A stretch of 64,000 nucleotides of DNA, taken from contig NZ_WNXC01000008.1 of assembly GCF_014172405.1 (NCBI RefSeq), forward strand, positions 124,001 through 188,000, in the 5' to 3' direction. Numbering within the stretch: position 1 is the first letter of the stretch; every line of letters begins with the position of its first letter. Origin of the DNA: Pedobacter gandavensis (GTDB lineage Bacteria > Bacteroidota > Bacteroidia > Sphingobacteriales > Sphingobacteriaceae). The translations under genes and the position numbers were made by a program. The notes under the pieces were generated by a model. It did not search any database. It was given only the letters and a program-made list of their open reading frames with translations, and was not told the origin of the DNA. Shown one piece after another: positions 41,158 to 50,715 of the stretch.

Positions 41158-43706
41158 TGATTTTTTCTTTGCGGATTTTTGGCTGCTTACTCCTCTTATT
41201 CATGGCCGGAACAACAGTGGTCTGCGCCCAGAATAAAGACAAATTAAACCAGCCAGTTAGTATCAATAGGCCAGCAGACTCCCTAATCAAGGTATTACAC
41301 TTACTAGAGGATAAAGCAAAATGTAGCTTTGCCTTTGACCCGGACTTATTGCGAAGTAAAAGAACAAGTCCAGTAAATTTTGTCCAAAAACCATTGTCTG
41401 TCGTTTTAAGTCAAGTGCTTTTTGGAACGAACCTGGGTTTTAAATTGGTGGGCAATGATATCGTAATCAGCCCTATAAAAGAAATTAAATGGACGATTAG
41501 CGGACATGTTCGTGACCAGGCAAGTGGAGAAGCGTTGATCGGGGCTACTGTTTATCTTCCTGAGCTGGGATTGGGCATCAATACCAATCAATATGGTTTC
41601 TTTTCTTTGTTTATTCCTGAGGGTATTCACCAACTTCTGGTCTCTAATACCGGCTTTCAGACAGGGGAAGAACAGATTCGCCTGGATCAGGATCTTCAGC
41701 TTAATCTGGAACTTAATTTAAAGACCAATCGATTGGAGGAGGTGGAAATCAAATCCAATAACATTACACCAAATCCTATTTTGCTGAATGCGCAGAGTTT
41801 TGGTCCCAGTCAGTTGAATAATGCTGTTTATTATGCCGGGGAAACTGACGTGGTAAAAAAATTACAAATGCAGAATGGCATCAAAACGCTTTCGGAAGGT
41901 AGTTCTGGAATGTTCGTGAGAGGTGGAAATTTTGATCAGAACCTGATTCTACTTGATGAAGCGATCGTATATAATCCCTCACACTTATATGGATTGGTAT
42001 CCGTTTTTAATCCAGATGTGGTCAATAATATCCAGGTTTATAAAGATTATATCCCCGCAAATTTTGGTGGACGCCTTTCTGCTGTCGTCATAAACCGAAT
42101 GACAGAAGGAAACAATAAGGAGTTTCATTTAACCGGAGGACTCAACTTTTTAGCAGCCCGTATTGCCGCGGAAGGACCAATTGTAAAGGATAAAAGCTCT
42201 TTTATGTTTGCCTTTAGAAGAAGCCTGTTAGATGTCTTTCGAAGCAAGTTTAAGTTGTTTAATCCCTTTTCCGTTTATTACGATATCAATGCCAAGGCGA
42301 ACTATAAACTCAATGAGAACAATACCATTTTCTATTCCGTATATGCAGGGCAAGACAAGCTGCTCTCTGAGAATACCTATACCAACAACTGGGGGAACCT
42401 GACTTCCACCTTCAGATGGAACCATATTTTTAACGCTACAATCTTTCAGAATATAGCACTTACCTACAGCAATTATAATAATGTGCTGGACTTAAATGCA
42501 GATACTTTGTCGCAGAAGACACAATGGCAAACCCAAGTACGGGATGTTAGCCTAAAAGCAGATTATACATATTACCTCAGGCCACAGAATCAGATTAAAT
42601 TTGGTGCCGCCGGAATCTACCATTTGTTTAACCCGGGAGCTGTAAAGCAATCTCCAAATGATGAGTTTAATACCCCGGTAGACCAGAGCCTGGAAGCCGC
42701 CCTGTATTATGCGCAAAGCCTCAGCTTAAGTCCACACTTTGAACTGGATTATGGTCTTCGGTTAAGCTTTTTTAAAAATAATGAAGTGCGGAATAATGTG
42801 TTTGATCTTCAAGGAAACCGGATAAAAACTCATGAGGTTAAGGTGTTCCTAAACCCAGAACCGCGCATCAATTTTAGCTATGTGCCAACTGCAGATCAAC
42901 GCTATTTCTTTACCTATAACCGTAATTATCAATATCTGCAGCTAATTCAAAATAGTACTTTAGCCTTCTCTTCTCTCGAGCCCTGGATTCCAGCCTCAAA
43001 AACGATTAAACCACAACATTCAGATTATTTCTCCCTGGGTTACAAATATGTGCCTAACCAGTATATCTGGTCCGTAAATGCTTATTATAAATATATGGAT
43101 CACCAGCTGGAACTGATTGATCATGCTCAGATCATCAAGAATCCAGAGGTGAGAAAACAACTAAAAGCAGGAAGGGCAAGAGCTTATGGACTGGAATTTG
43201 AATTGACGAAAACAGAAGGCCGCTTTTCAGGGACCCTTGCTTATAGCTATTCCAGGGTGTTCCGAAAGGTAGAAGAACTCAATTTCGGGAAAGAATTTGT
43301 GGCTAGTTATGACATTCCCCATGAGTTGAAAGTTACCGCTAAATATGAGTTGAATAAACGCTTGTCTTTCCAGGGTTTCTTTATTTATTCAACAGGCAGA
43401 CCGCTGACACTCCCGGTCGGATTTTACCAGCATGATGGTTTGAATGTGCCAATTTTTGAAGAAAGGAATACCGCCAGATTTCCCGTGTTTAACAGAATGG
43501 ACCTTTCTGCACAGTATCAGTTTAGAACCAGAATTCCTGGACAACGTTTCCTTTCCAGTACCCTGTCTGTTGGTGTTTATAACCTTTATAACCGTAAAAA
43601 TCCTTTGTATTATCATTTGAATTCTTCTTCTTTTGAAGCAAGAAGAAGTAGTGTTGAATATAGTCTGGGGTGCTATCCATGGATCGCTTATAGCTTTAAA
43701 ATTTAA
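41157..43706 (+). CDS. TonB-dependent receptor with N-terminal STN domain
   Basis: 849 residues: signal peptide (IFGCLLLLFMAGTTVVCAQ), STN signalling domain (about 35-110; PADSLIKVLHLLEDKAKCSF, VLSQVLFGTNLGFKLVG), a carboxypeptidase-regulatory-like domain (about 118-200; ISGHVRDQASGEALIGATVY), a plug (about 215-330; SSGMFVRGGNFDQNLILLDE, VFNPDVVNNIQVYKDYIPAN) and a barrel ending in YSLGCYPWIAYSFKI. The STN domain binds the FecR protein encoded just upstream. A DUF4249 lipoprotein follows with a one-base gap, a pairing often seen in Bacteroidota without SusD. The transported or sensed ligand is unknown. Confidence 0.93.
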   Translation: MIFSLRIFGCLLLLFMAGTTVVCAQNKDKLNQPVSINRPADSLIKVLHLLEDKAKCSFAFDPDLLRSKRTSPVNFVQKPLSVVLSQVLFGTNLGFKLVGNDIVISPIKEIKWTISGHVRDQASGEALIGATVYLPELGLGINTNQYGFFSLFIPEGIHQLLVSNTGFQTGEEQIRLDQDLQLNLELNLKTNRLEEVEIKSNNITPNPILLNAQSFGPSQLNNAVYYAGETDVVKKLQMQNGIKTLSEGSSGMFVRGGNFDQNLILLDEAIVYNPSHLYGLVSVFNPDVVNNIQVYKDYIPANFGGRLSAVVINRMTEGNNKEFHLTGGLNFLAARIAAEGPIVKDKSSFMFAFRRSLLDVFRSKFKLFNPFSVYYDINAKANYKLNENNTIFYSVYAGQDKLLSENTYTNNWGNLTSTFRWNHIFNATIFQNIALTYSNYNNVLDLNADTLSQKTQWQTQVRDVSLKADYTYYLRPQNQIKFGAAGIYHLFNPGAVKQSPNDEFNTPVDQSLEAALYYAQSLSLSPHFELDYGLRLSFFKNNEVRNNVFDLQGNRIKTHEVKVFLNPEPRINFSYVPTADQRYFFTYNRNYQYLQLIQNSTLAFSSLEPWIPASKTIKPQHSDYFSLGYKYVPNQYIWSVNAYYKYMDHQLELIDHAQIIKNPEVRKQLKAGRARAYGLEFELTKTEGRFSGTLAYSYSRVFRKVEELNFGKEFVASYDIPHELKVTAKYELNKRLSFQGFFIYSTGRPLTLPVGFYQHDGLNVPIFEERNTARFPVFNRMDLSAQYQFRTRIPGQRFLSSTLSVGVYNLYNRKNPLYYHLNSSSFEARRSSVEYSLGCYPWIAYSFKI

Positions 43707-43707
43707 G

Positions 43708-44538
43708 ATGAAAGGAACTTGTATTATCATAGGTCTCTTGGCTTTAATGGTTTTTTCCAGTTGTAAAAAAACACTGGACGATCGTTTTTTGACTCCTAAA
43801 CGTCAATATGACCTCTCCGTGGAAGGTGGGATCAATACCCGTGTTGCTACGCAGTATATTCGGCTATCCAAACCCGCTTTAACCTTAGATGCAGAACCTA
43901 CACCTATCTCAAAAGCAGTGGTTACCGTTGATGATGGTAAAGCAGAAATGATTTTTAAAGAATCAGCCACTGCAGGTGTGTATACGGCAACCAATAAGAA
44001 TGAACCCAATTATAATGGGGCCTATACGCTGAAAATTGTTTACAACGGACAAACTTATACTGCAGTAGATACCCTGAGGCAAGTGGTTAATATTGTAGAT
44101 GATTTCTTACCGCTATCTACGAAGTCTCTTGGAAATGGCCTTTATAGTGGCACCATACCCAAACATACTTTTGGATATCTTAACCCAAATAAATGGCTGA
44201 TTTCTTACCTGGATATTCCTTTATGGAATCCTGGAAAGTTTGACCAGTCCAAGTATTACAGCTACACCCATTACCTTGGCTCCCCCAATTCTTTGTACCC
44301 ATTAAATAACCTCAAAAGAACCTTTGTTTTGGGTAAAGATGATTACATCACCATTTATAAACTCTCCCTTTCTGAACGTTATGCCAAATATCTATATGAT
44401 GTGTTTATGGAAACAGATTGGAGTGGGTTGTTTTCTGCAGTGCCCGTCAATGCAACTGGAAATGTGAGTGGAAATACACAAGGCTACTTCTATGCGGTCG
44501 ACGTGGTTGCTGGAAGATATAAAGCCAGTGAGCTCTAA
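43708..44538 (+). CDS. DUF4249-family lipoprotein
   Basis: 276 residues from the ATG at 43708, because MKGTCIIIGLLALMVFSSC is a clean lipoprotein signal (lipobox VFSSC); an open frame 25 codons further up overlaps the receptor gene. The mature protein (SVEGGINTRVATQYIRLSKP, AVVTVDDGKAEMIF, GVYTATNKNEPNYNG, YTLKIVYNGQTYTA) is the DUF4249 family. Such lipoproteins follow an STN-type TonB receptor in many Bacteroidota and may sit on the outer surface as a ligand-binding partner, analogous to SusD but unrelated in fold. No biochemical function is established. It lies 50 bases before the first AsmA-like gene. Confidence 0.85.
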   Translation: MKGTCIIIGLLALMVFSSCKKTLDDRFLTPKRQYDLSVEGGINTRVATQYIRLSKPALTLDAEPTPISKAVVTVDDGKAEMIFKESATAGVYTATNKNEPNYNGAYTLKIVYNGQTYTAVDTLRQVVNIVDDFLPLSTKSLGNGLYSGTIPKHTFGYLNPNKWLISYLDIPLWNPGKFDQSKYYSYTHYLGSPNSLYPLNNLKRTFVLGKDDYITIYKLSLSERYAKYLYDVFMETDWSGLFSAVPVNATGNVSGNTQGYFYAVDVVAGRYKASEL

Positions 44539-44588
44539 GTAATCAATTATGGCCTCGATATTGCAGTATACCTGGAAACACGGAGCGT

Positions 44589-46382
44589 ATGAAACAGGAG
44601 AAATCTGGGAAAAAGACAGTATGGAAGTGGTTGCTGGGGAGCTTAGCCCTGATTTTTATGTTAATTGGAGGAACAGCACTTTACCTGAGTGCCAGGTGGA
44701 AGCCATTGATTTCTGAAAAATTAAAAACAGGAATTCAGCAGGGATCCGGAGGTCTTTATACCCTGAACTTTAAAGATATTCACCTGAATCTATTTACTGG
44801 AACCGCTTCGCTGGATGAAGCCAGCGTGGATCCTGATACCACAGTTTTTAATCAGCTAAAAGCAATAGGGCAGGCTCCAATCCATTTGTTTCATTTGAAA
44901 GTGAAAAAGCTTCAGATCAATCACCTTGGTCTGGTTAAAGCGTATTTCCATAAAACCATTCACATCAATAGTATTGTGCTGGATCAGCCTTCTATAGACA
45001 TGATGCATTATCATTTCGCTAAAAAGAAGAGAAAAGATACCGGTACTAAGACCATTTATCAATTGTTGGCAAAAAGCCTGAAGTCACTGGATATTGATGC
45101 CATTCGCCTGGTAAATGCCGATTTTGATTACATTGATGGCGCCAGTAAACAACCACTGCACCGTATAAAAAAACTAAATCTCCAGGTAAAAGACCTCCTG
45201 ATAGATTCCCTGTCTCAATTTGATACTACACGGTTTTATTATACAAAAGATATCTCCTTTGAGCTTAATGGCTACCAGTCCAAAGATAAAATGTACCTCA
45301 CAAAAGTGGACACGATCTCTGGATCTGCGGCTAAAGGAGCGGTACTCATCAAGGGTTTTAAGCTGATTCCAAGGTACCCTGAACTGGCATTTAGCCGGAT
45401 GTTCAAGTATGGCAAAGACCGTTACAACCTGGCCTTCGATCAAATTAGCTTAACTGGACTGGATTTTCCTGGTTTTTATGAGGAAAGAACCTTTCATGTG
45501 AAAAAAATAACATTAGGGCCGGCAAAGGCCGGTATCTTCCTGAACCGGGAAATGCCCGCTCCCCCAAATCTGGATAAAGGCAGAAACTTTCCGCAGCTGG
45601 CTTTAAGAAGATTGGGAATCCCAACAATTGTGGATACCCTAAAAATTGACAATATTGACTTGACTTATACCGAATATAATCCCATTAGTCAGCAAAAAGG
45701 GACAATATACTTCCAGAATTTACAGGGTAAAATCCTCCATCTGACCAATGATTCCCTTAGCCTGGTAAAAAACAACCATGCAGTCGCCAACCTGGGGGCA
45801 ATGGTGATGAAGAAATCAAAGATGGAGATCAAGATTGATTTTAACCTGACGGATCCTAAAGGTGGTTTTCACTATTCAGGAGCAGTAGGATCAATGAATC
45901 TGACCGATTTAAATGTAATCTCCAAACCATTGGGATTAATAGAGATTGAATCCGGACAAATGCAAAAAGTGGATTTCGATATTCAGGCCAATAAATATGG
46001 CTCAAAGGGTAAAGTTCATTTTTATTATACCGACCTGAAGGTTAAACTGCTCAAAGAAGGGGAGGATGGAGCGCCACAGACAAAAAAAGGATTGTTATCA
46101 TTTCTGGCCAATAAGCTACTTATTATAGATGCAAACCCTTTAAAAGGAGAAGCCCCAAGAACGGCAAATGTCAGCTTTGAGCGCTCTCCTGCAGCTTCTT
46201 TCTTCAATCTACTTTGGAAAGGAATATTTATTGGAATGAGAGAATGTGCCGGATTGGGTATTGTTCCGGTTAAAACTCCCGAAAAAGCAATGGAGGTGAT
46301 TAAGGATAAGAAAGAAGAACGTAAAGAGAAAAGAGAAGCCCGCAGGGAAAAAAGAGCGGAACGAAGGAAAAACAAGACATAA
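44589..46382 (+). CDS. AsmA-like inner-membrane-anchored periplasmic protein (copy 1)
   Basis: 597 residues: one N-terminal membrane segment (about 12-34), a long periplasmic beta-rich region, and a Lys/Arg-rich helical tail (about 568-597; ERKEKREARREKRAERRK). The N-terminal part (GTASLDEASVDPDTTV, HINSIVLDQPSIDMMHYHF) and the C-terminal block (GAVGSMNLTDLNVI, PLGLIEIESGQMQKVDFDI, FYYTDLKVKLLK) resemble AsmA/DUF748-type proteins, which form hydrophobic grooves and are implicated in moving phospholipids between membranes. It shares YxEYxxxSQQKGT (YTEYNPISQQKGTIYF) with its neighbour. The AsmA-like assignment is by eye and is moderate. It follows a sigma/FecR cassette and may belong to its regulon. 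Confidence 0.65.
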   Translation: MKQEKSGKKTVWKWLLGSLALIFMLIGGTALYLSARWKPLISEKLKTGIQQGSGGLYTLNFKDIHLNLFTGTASLDEASVDPDTTVFNQLKAIGQAPIHLFHLKVKKLQINHLGLVKAYFHKTIHINSIVLDQPSIDMMHYHFAKKKRKDTGTKTIYQLLAKSLKSLDIDAIRLVNADFDYIDGASKQPLHRIKKLNLQVKDLLIDSLSQFDTTRFYYTKDISFELNGYQSKDKMYLTKVDTISGSAAKGAVLIKGFKLIPRYPELAFSRMFKYGKDRYNLAFDQISLTGLDFPGFYEERTFHVKKITLGPAKAGIFLNREMPAPPNLDKGRNFPQLALRRLGIPTIVDTLKIDNIDLTYTEYNPISQQKGTIYFQNLQGKILHLTNDSLSLVKNNHAVANLGAMVMKKSKMEIKIDFNLTDPKGGFHYSGAVGSMNLTDLNVISKPLGLIEIESGQMQKVDFDIQANKYGSKGKVHFYYTDLKVKLLKEGEDGAPQTKKGLLSFLANKLLIIDANPLKGEAPRTANVSFERSPAASFFNLLWKGIFIGMRECAGLGIVPVKTPEKAMEVIKDKKEERKEKREARREKRAERRKNKT

Positions 46383-46415
46383 AAAAAGTATCTTAGGAAA
46401 ACAGGTACCCGGCCT

Positions 46416-48230
46416 ATGATCGAAAAACTACGCAAGCATAAAAAAATACTGATTAGAATAGGAACTGGCTTGCTGGTTTTGATATTGATCATGGGGCTGA
46501 CCTCAAGGTACCTTTCCTATAAGTTTAAGCCCTTGGTTAAAGCGCAGATCAAAGAGCTGGTATTGAGGTCTACCGACAGCCTGTACCATATCGAGTTCTC
46601 CGGGATTAAAATGAATCTACTGAGCGCAAATGCCTCTTTAACCGGAGTGAAAGTGATTCCGGATCTTCGGATTTTCAAAAAGTTAATCGCCCTTAAGAAA
46701 GCCCCAAATAACATTTATCACCTGGAGCTGGAAAAAATGGAAATCCGAAATTTCCACCTGTACACCTTCCTTCGCCATCGAAAGTTGAATATTTCGGAGC
46801 TACGTCTCGATCATCCAGATGTGGTTATGGTGAATCAACAATTCGATTTTAATGAGGATAAACCTCCAATGCCCAACACTTCTCCCTTTGATTACATTTC
46901 AGAATATCTGAAAGAATTTGCCATCCGTACCGTTAATTTTAACAATATCAGCTTTAAATATATCAATAATAATGGGGCGAAACCTCTAGTTGATTCGGTA
47001 AAAAATCTGAACATTACCCTGAAAGATTACTTGATAGATGCGCATTCTTCCAAGGATAAAAGAAGGATGTATCTGTTGAAAGATGTAGTCATCAAATTAA
47101 ATAATTACACCTTCGCAACGCCTGATAGCCTTTATCATATCCGTTTAAATCAGTTAGACTTTGCGGCTTCCTCCGGTAAATTGAGTATCAAAAGTCTTGG
47201 GGTAATTCCGCGATATAGTGAAATGGAATTCGGAAAGACGCTTGGCTATTCAAAAGACCGCTATGAAATCCAGATGAGTGATTTGAATCTCGAAGGGATT
47301 AATTTACCCTTGTATATTCTTAAACAAGAATTACAAGCCAAAGAAATGACCATTGCCGATGGTTCGATAAAGGTTTTCAATAATAAAGAACTGCCGAAGC
47401 TCATCAGAGAAAAGATTGGGCGCTTCCCACATCAGCTGCTGCAAAGGGTAAATGGAAAGCTGAGTATTCAAAAGCTTAATCTGAGTAATGTTGGGATCAG
47501 TTATTCGGAGTACGATACCGACAGTCAGCAGAAGGGAACGATTACTTTTGAAAACACCTCAGGAAGCTTTACAAATGTGACTAATATGGCAAAAGATAAG
47601 GCTAAAAATCCATGGATGACCGCCAACCTGACCACTTATCTGATGGGAAGAGGAAAGCTCGATGTAGGATTTAAGTTTAACCTGGAAGCCAAAGATGGCG
47701 CCTTTTCTTATTCAGGTGTGCTGGGGAGTATGGATGGCCGGGCACTAAATCGGATCACAAGACCATTGGGAATGATCGCCATTAAAAGTGGAGAAGTGAA
47801 GCGAATGGAATTTCAGGTGGATGCCAACGATCGTGTGGCAAATGGTTTTATGAAATTTGAATACAATGAGCTCTCTGTTAATTTACTGAAGAAAGAACCC
47901 GGAGAAAGCCGGCTGGTGCGGCAAGGTTGGATGTCTTTTCTCGCCAATGCCATGATTTTAAATCCCAATAACCCCAGCAAAGAAGGGAAACTGGTGACCG
48001 CAAAAATCCATGAAGAACGTGCCAGGAATGGTTCTTTTTTCCATTTTATCTGGAGGTCTCTGTTTCAGGGGATCAAGAATAGTGTAGGTGTAACAGAAGA
48101 AAAGGAACAGAAGATCAAGTCACAGATTGCGAAATTTGAACAGATCAAACATGACCGGGAGGCCAGACAAGCCAGAAGAGAAAAGCGGAGGTTACAAAGG
48201 GAAAGAGCTAAAATGAAAAAAAGCCATTAA
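46416..48230 (+). CDS. AsmA-like inner-membrane-anchored periplasmic protein (copy 2)
   Basis: 604-residue paralog of the preceding protein, with the same plan: N-terminal membrane segment (about 11-31), periplasmic beta-rich body (HRKLNISELRLDHPDVVMV, YSEYDTDSQQKGTITFEN, SGVLGSMDGRALNRITRPLG, FMKFEYNELSVNLLKKE) and a basic tail (about 570-604; REARQARREKRRLQRERAK). It starts 33 bases after copy 1, so the two are co-expressed. The body is diverged but key blocks and spacing are kept, which suggests two related subunits rather than redundancy. The C-terminal region (FFHFIWRSLFQGIKNSVGV) parallels FFNLLWKGIFIGMRECAGL in copy 1. Function is inferred from the AsmA-like fold only. Confidence 0.65.
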   Translation: MIEKLRKHKKILIRIGTGLLVLILIMGLTSRYLSYKFKPLVKAQIKELVLRSTDSLYHIEFSGIKMNLLSANASLTGVKVIPDLRIFKKLIALKKAPNNIYHLELEKMEIRNFHLYTFLRHRKLNISELRLDHPDVVMVNQQFDFNEDKPPMPNTSPFDYISEYLKEFAIRTVNFNNISFKYINNNGAKPLVDSVKNLNITLKDYLIDAHSSKDKRRMYLLKDVVIKLNNYTFATPDSLYHIRLNQLDFAASSGKLSIKSLGVIPRYSEMEFGKTLGYSKDRYEIQMSDLNLEGINLPLYILKQELQAKEMTIADGSIKVFNNKELPKLIREKIGRFPHQLLQRVNGKLSIQKLNLSNVGISYSEYDTDSQQKGTITFENTSGSFTNVTNMAKDKAKNPWMTANLTTYLMGRGKLDVGFKFNLEAKDGAFSYSGVLGSMDGRALNRITRPLGMIAIKSGEVKRMEFQVDANDRVANGFMKFEYNELSVNLLKKEPGESRLVRQGWMSFLANAMILNPNNPSKEGKLVTAKIHEERARNGSFFHFIWRSLFQGIKNSVGVTEEKEQKIKSQIAKFEQIKHDREARQARREKRRLQRERAKMKKSH

Positions 48231-48254
48231 ACCTTCGGGATAGCCTAAAATAGG

Positions 48255-48304
48255 AAATGTAAAAAGACGACAGACCGGGAATTGCCTGCCGCCAATTTAC
48301 ATTT
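48255..48304. terminator. convergent hairpin between AsmA-like copy 2 and phytase
   Basis: AAATGTAAA (48255-48263) pairs with TTTACATTT (48296-48304), enclosing a 32-base GC-rich loop (ACGACAGACC, TTGCCTGCCGCC). It lies between the converging stops at 48230 and 48309. The large loop makes it a modest candidate. Confidence 0.4.
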
Positions 48305-48308
48305 AACC

Positions 48309-49373
48309 TTATTTGTTTACTTTTAATAGCTTTTGGGCAAGATCTTCCCAACGGTAATATTGAAAGGTTTTATCATCACTCATCGCCACAAATAAACCAT
48401 GTTGAAAATCTTTATTCAGTGGACCAGAATAGATATCTGAACCATCACTGTTATTTGTTGATACCGGAATGCTGGTTAGCAATACGTGGTCATGTGGACC
48501 TGATTTGCCCTCCCGGTTGAAAACCTGGAAATGGTTGGCCGCCTGATCTGATACTAAAATGTAACCAGTAGAATCAGATGTCTTGTAAATACTGATGCCT
48601 TCATTATCTTCCTTAAAGCCAGTTTTAGCAAATAATGCCAGCTCTTCATTGCCTTTTGCAGGATCCGCATAGTACTTTCTAACGCCAAACTGTTCATCAG
48701 AATAATAAATATAGCCCAACTCATTGTCTACCGCAATCGATTCAATTTCTTTCTTGCCGCTATACTTCCCAAACTTCCGCTTCAGACTGGCTTTCAGTTT
48801 TCCGGTACCATCATCTTCTAATAAATATTGCCATAAATATCCATCTGAAGGACCATTTTTACGGCCAACAACCGCATAAATTTGCCCTTGAGGATCGGTG
48901 TACATGGCAATTCCCATCAGGTCGCGGTACATTTCTTTTGTCTCCCCTTCAAACATGGCCAAACCGCCATTGTCAATAGGTTTCATGTCCGGTAAAGTGA
49001 ATACACGGAGTTTATGTGTCATTCTCTCTGTAGTCACCGCGATGTCTACTTTTTTGCCCCCCAGATTTAATCCATACGCAATATCGACATTGTTCGGTCT
49101 TTTCAGTCCTTTTACGACCTTGTCTTTGATCACTTTTCCTTGTAAATCGTATACATACAGGCCACCATTTTCGTCTTTATCGGTACCAATTACCAAAGAT
49201 TGTGAGGGGTCGGTTGGGTTTACCCAAATGGCCGGATCATCAGAGTCATATTGTACCGGATCAGAAGTGTACAGTGGTTTTATTGCTGTAGGATCTTTCT
49301 TCACCGAAGAACAGGAAACATGGAGGGTTAGGAGTAAGGCGGAAATAGAAAGGATGAAATTCGGTTTATTCAT
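48309..49373 (-). CDS. beta-propeller phytase lipoprotein
   Basis: 354 residues with a lipoprotein signal (ISALLLTLHVSC; Cys21). The mature part has the beta-propeller phytase pattern: DDPAIWVNPTDPSQSLVIGTDKDENGGLYVYDL near the N-terminus, then RPNNVDIAYGLNLGG, TERMTHKLRVF, EIESIAVDNELGYIYYSDEQFGVRKY and NEGISIYKTSDSTGYILVSDQ. These enzymes cleave phosphate from phytate in a calcium-dependent way; here the lipid anchor places it at the outer membrane or cell surface. It is the last gene of a minus-strand run with a beta-helix lipoprotein and a TonB receptor. BPP genes next to a TonB receptor are known from other aquatic and soil bacteria. Confidence 0.9.
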   Translation of the reverse strand: MNKPNFILSISALLLTLHVSCSSVKKDPTAIKPLYTSDPVQYDSDDPAIWVNPTDPSQSLVIGTDKDENGGLYVYDLQGKVIKDKVVKGLKRPNNVDIAYGLNLGGKKVDIAVTTERMTHKLRVFTLPDMKPIDNGGLAMFEGETKEMYRDLMGIAMYTDPQGQIYAVVGRKNGPSDGYLWQYLLEDDGTGKLKASLKRKFGKYSGKKEIESIAVDNELGYIYYSDEQFGVRKYYADPAKGNEELALFAKTGFKEDNEGISIYKTSDSTGYILVSDQAANHFQVFNREGKSGPHDHVLLTSIPVSTNNSDGSDIYSGPLNKDFQHGLFVAMSDDKTFQYYRWEDLAQKLLKVNK

Positions 49374-49413
49374 TATTTTAAGGTCAATTCGTATTTATAA
49401 ATAGAGGGTTTGA

Positions 49414-50667
49414 TTAATTGCTGGCATATGCACCAATGTAGCTGGCAGGAGCTGGTGAGCTGTATAGGTTTCCATTAAGGATTAATCCTGCGGCATGGTG
49501 ACGGAAAAAATCGGTCTTCCCTTTGCCAATTGCTGGGGAGCCTGCAGTCAAATGGAAATTCCATGCAGTATTGAAAACCGGGTTGTCAACCGGGTTGCTA
49601 ACTGGATAATTCAAAAACTTTGGATCGTTTGATCCAGCTGTTTTTCCAATGATATCATTAACACCAGCAATGACGTCGGCTGAAGGTTGAAACTGATTTG
49701 TGGTGGTCTGACTCTCGCCATAATACAGGTTGTTTCCAATTAAAGACCGCGCATCTTCCGGGTTCTTCGTATCTCGTTTGATACCAAAACGCGTATTCGC
49801 AAAAAGGTTGTTAAACAGGTTTACCCTTACCGTCGCTTCTACCCAGATAGAACCGCCTTTAGCAGTTGGTCTACGCCAGCCAGTATTGATGAAAGTGTTG
49901 TTGTAGGCTACAACAAAGGTCTGAGGGTTTCTGTCGCCACTGTTGGAAAGTTTCAATGCATTGGTATTGGTGCTGTACACAAGGTTATAAGCGACGTCTG
50001 CCAAGCATCCTGATTTCAGGTTGATGGCCTCTCCGCCAGTTAATCCCGTAGTATAGAATAGATTGTTGGAGAAAATGATCTTTCCACCTTCAATATAAGT
50101 ACAGTCTTCCTGTAGATTTCTGAAAGTACTATTCGTGATTACCAGCTTTCCGTTAACATTAGAAAACCAGATGGCCGGTAAATTTTCGCCACTTTTCGCT
50201 TTATAAAGGCTCATCTTTACGGAAGTAGAAGCTGCGGTAGTCGTAGACCCTGCATATTCAATAATCGTGTGGTTCAACAGGAGCTCTGCGCAACTTGGCG
50301 CGGCTAATATCCCGCCCCATAACCTGCCAAATTTGTTCTTTTCTGTCCTGGAATCTTCAGGAATTGTAAACCGGATTGGAAATTCTGCAGTACCTTCCGC
50401 ATATAGGTTTCCTTTCACAATGATTTCTGGCTTTGCCAGGGTATCCATAACGACAGTCACGCCTTCTTCAATGGTCAGAGACTGCCCCTCAGGAATAATA
50501 ATATCTCCTTTGATCACTTGGGTACTTCCTCTTTTCCAGATGCCGGAAACTTCGCCTATGGCAGAGCCGTTTCCTGTATCCGGATCTACATCACTATTTG
50601 CTTTTTTGCAGCTGCTGAATCCGACTAATAATACGGTCAGGCCCATCAATATTTTTGTTGCTTTCAT
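49414..50667 (-). CDS. right-handed beta-helix lipoprotein in the phytase operon
   Basis: 417 residues with a lipoprotein signal (ILMGLTVLLVGFSSC; Cys20). The body has parallel beta-helix character, with short repeating strands (IIVKGNLYAEGTAEFPIRFTI, IWFSNVNGKLVITNSTFRNL, INLKSGCLADVAYNLVYS, RVNLFNNLFANTRFGI). Such folds often bind or cleave polysaccharides, but I see no catalytic signature. It lies between the TonB receptor (48-base gap) and the phytase gene (40-base gap). It may be a surface-exposed partner or binding protein in phytate use, which is inferred from position only. Confidence 0.75.
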   Translation of the reverse strand: MKATKILMGLTVLLVGFSSCKKANSDVDPDTGNGSAIGEVSGIWKRGSTQVIKGDIIIPEGQSLTIEEGVTVVMDTLAKPEIIVKGNLYAEGTAEFPIRFTIPEDSRTEKNKFGRLWGGILAAPSCAELLLNHTIIEYAGSTTTAASTSVKMSLYKAKSGENLPAIWFSNVNGKLVITNSTFRNLQEDCTYIEGGKIIFSNNLFYTTGLTGGEAINLKSGCLADVAYNLVYSTNTNALKLSNSGDRNPQTFVVAYNNTFINTGWRRPTAKGGSIWVEATVRVNLFNNLFANTRFGIKRDTKNPEDARSLIGNNLYYGESQTTTNQFQPSADVIAGVNDIIGKTAGSNDPKFLNYPVSNPVDNPVFNTAWNFHLTAGSPAIGKGKTDFFRHHAAGLILNGNLYSSPAPASYIGAYASN

Positions 50668-50715
50668 CTTGGTCTGTCTTTTTATGAAATGGTCAAATGA
50701 GGATATGAAATGAGG

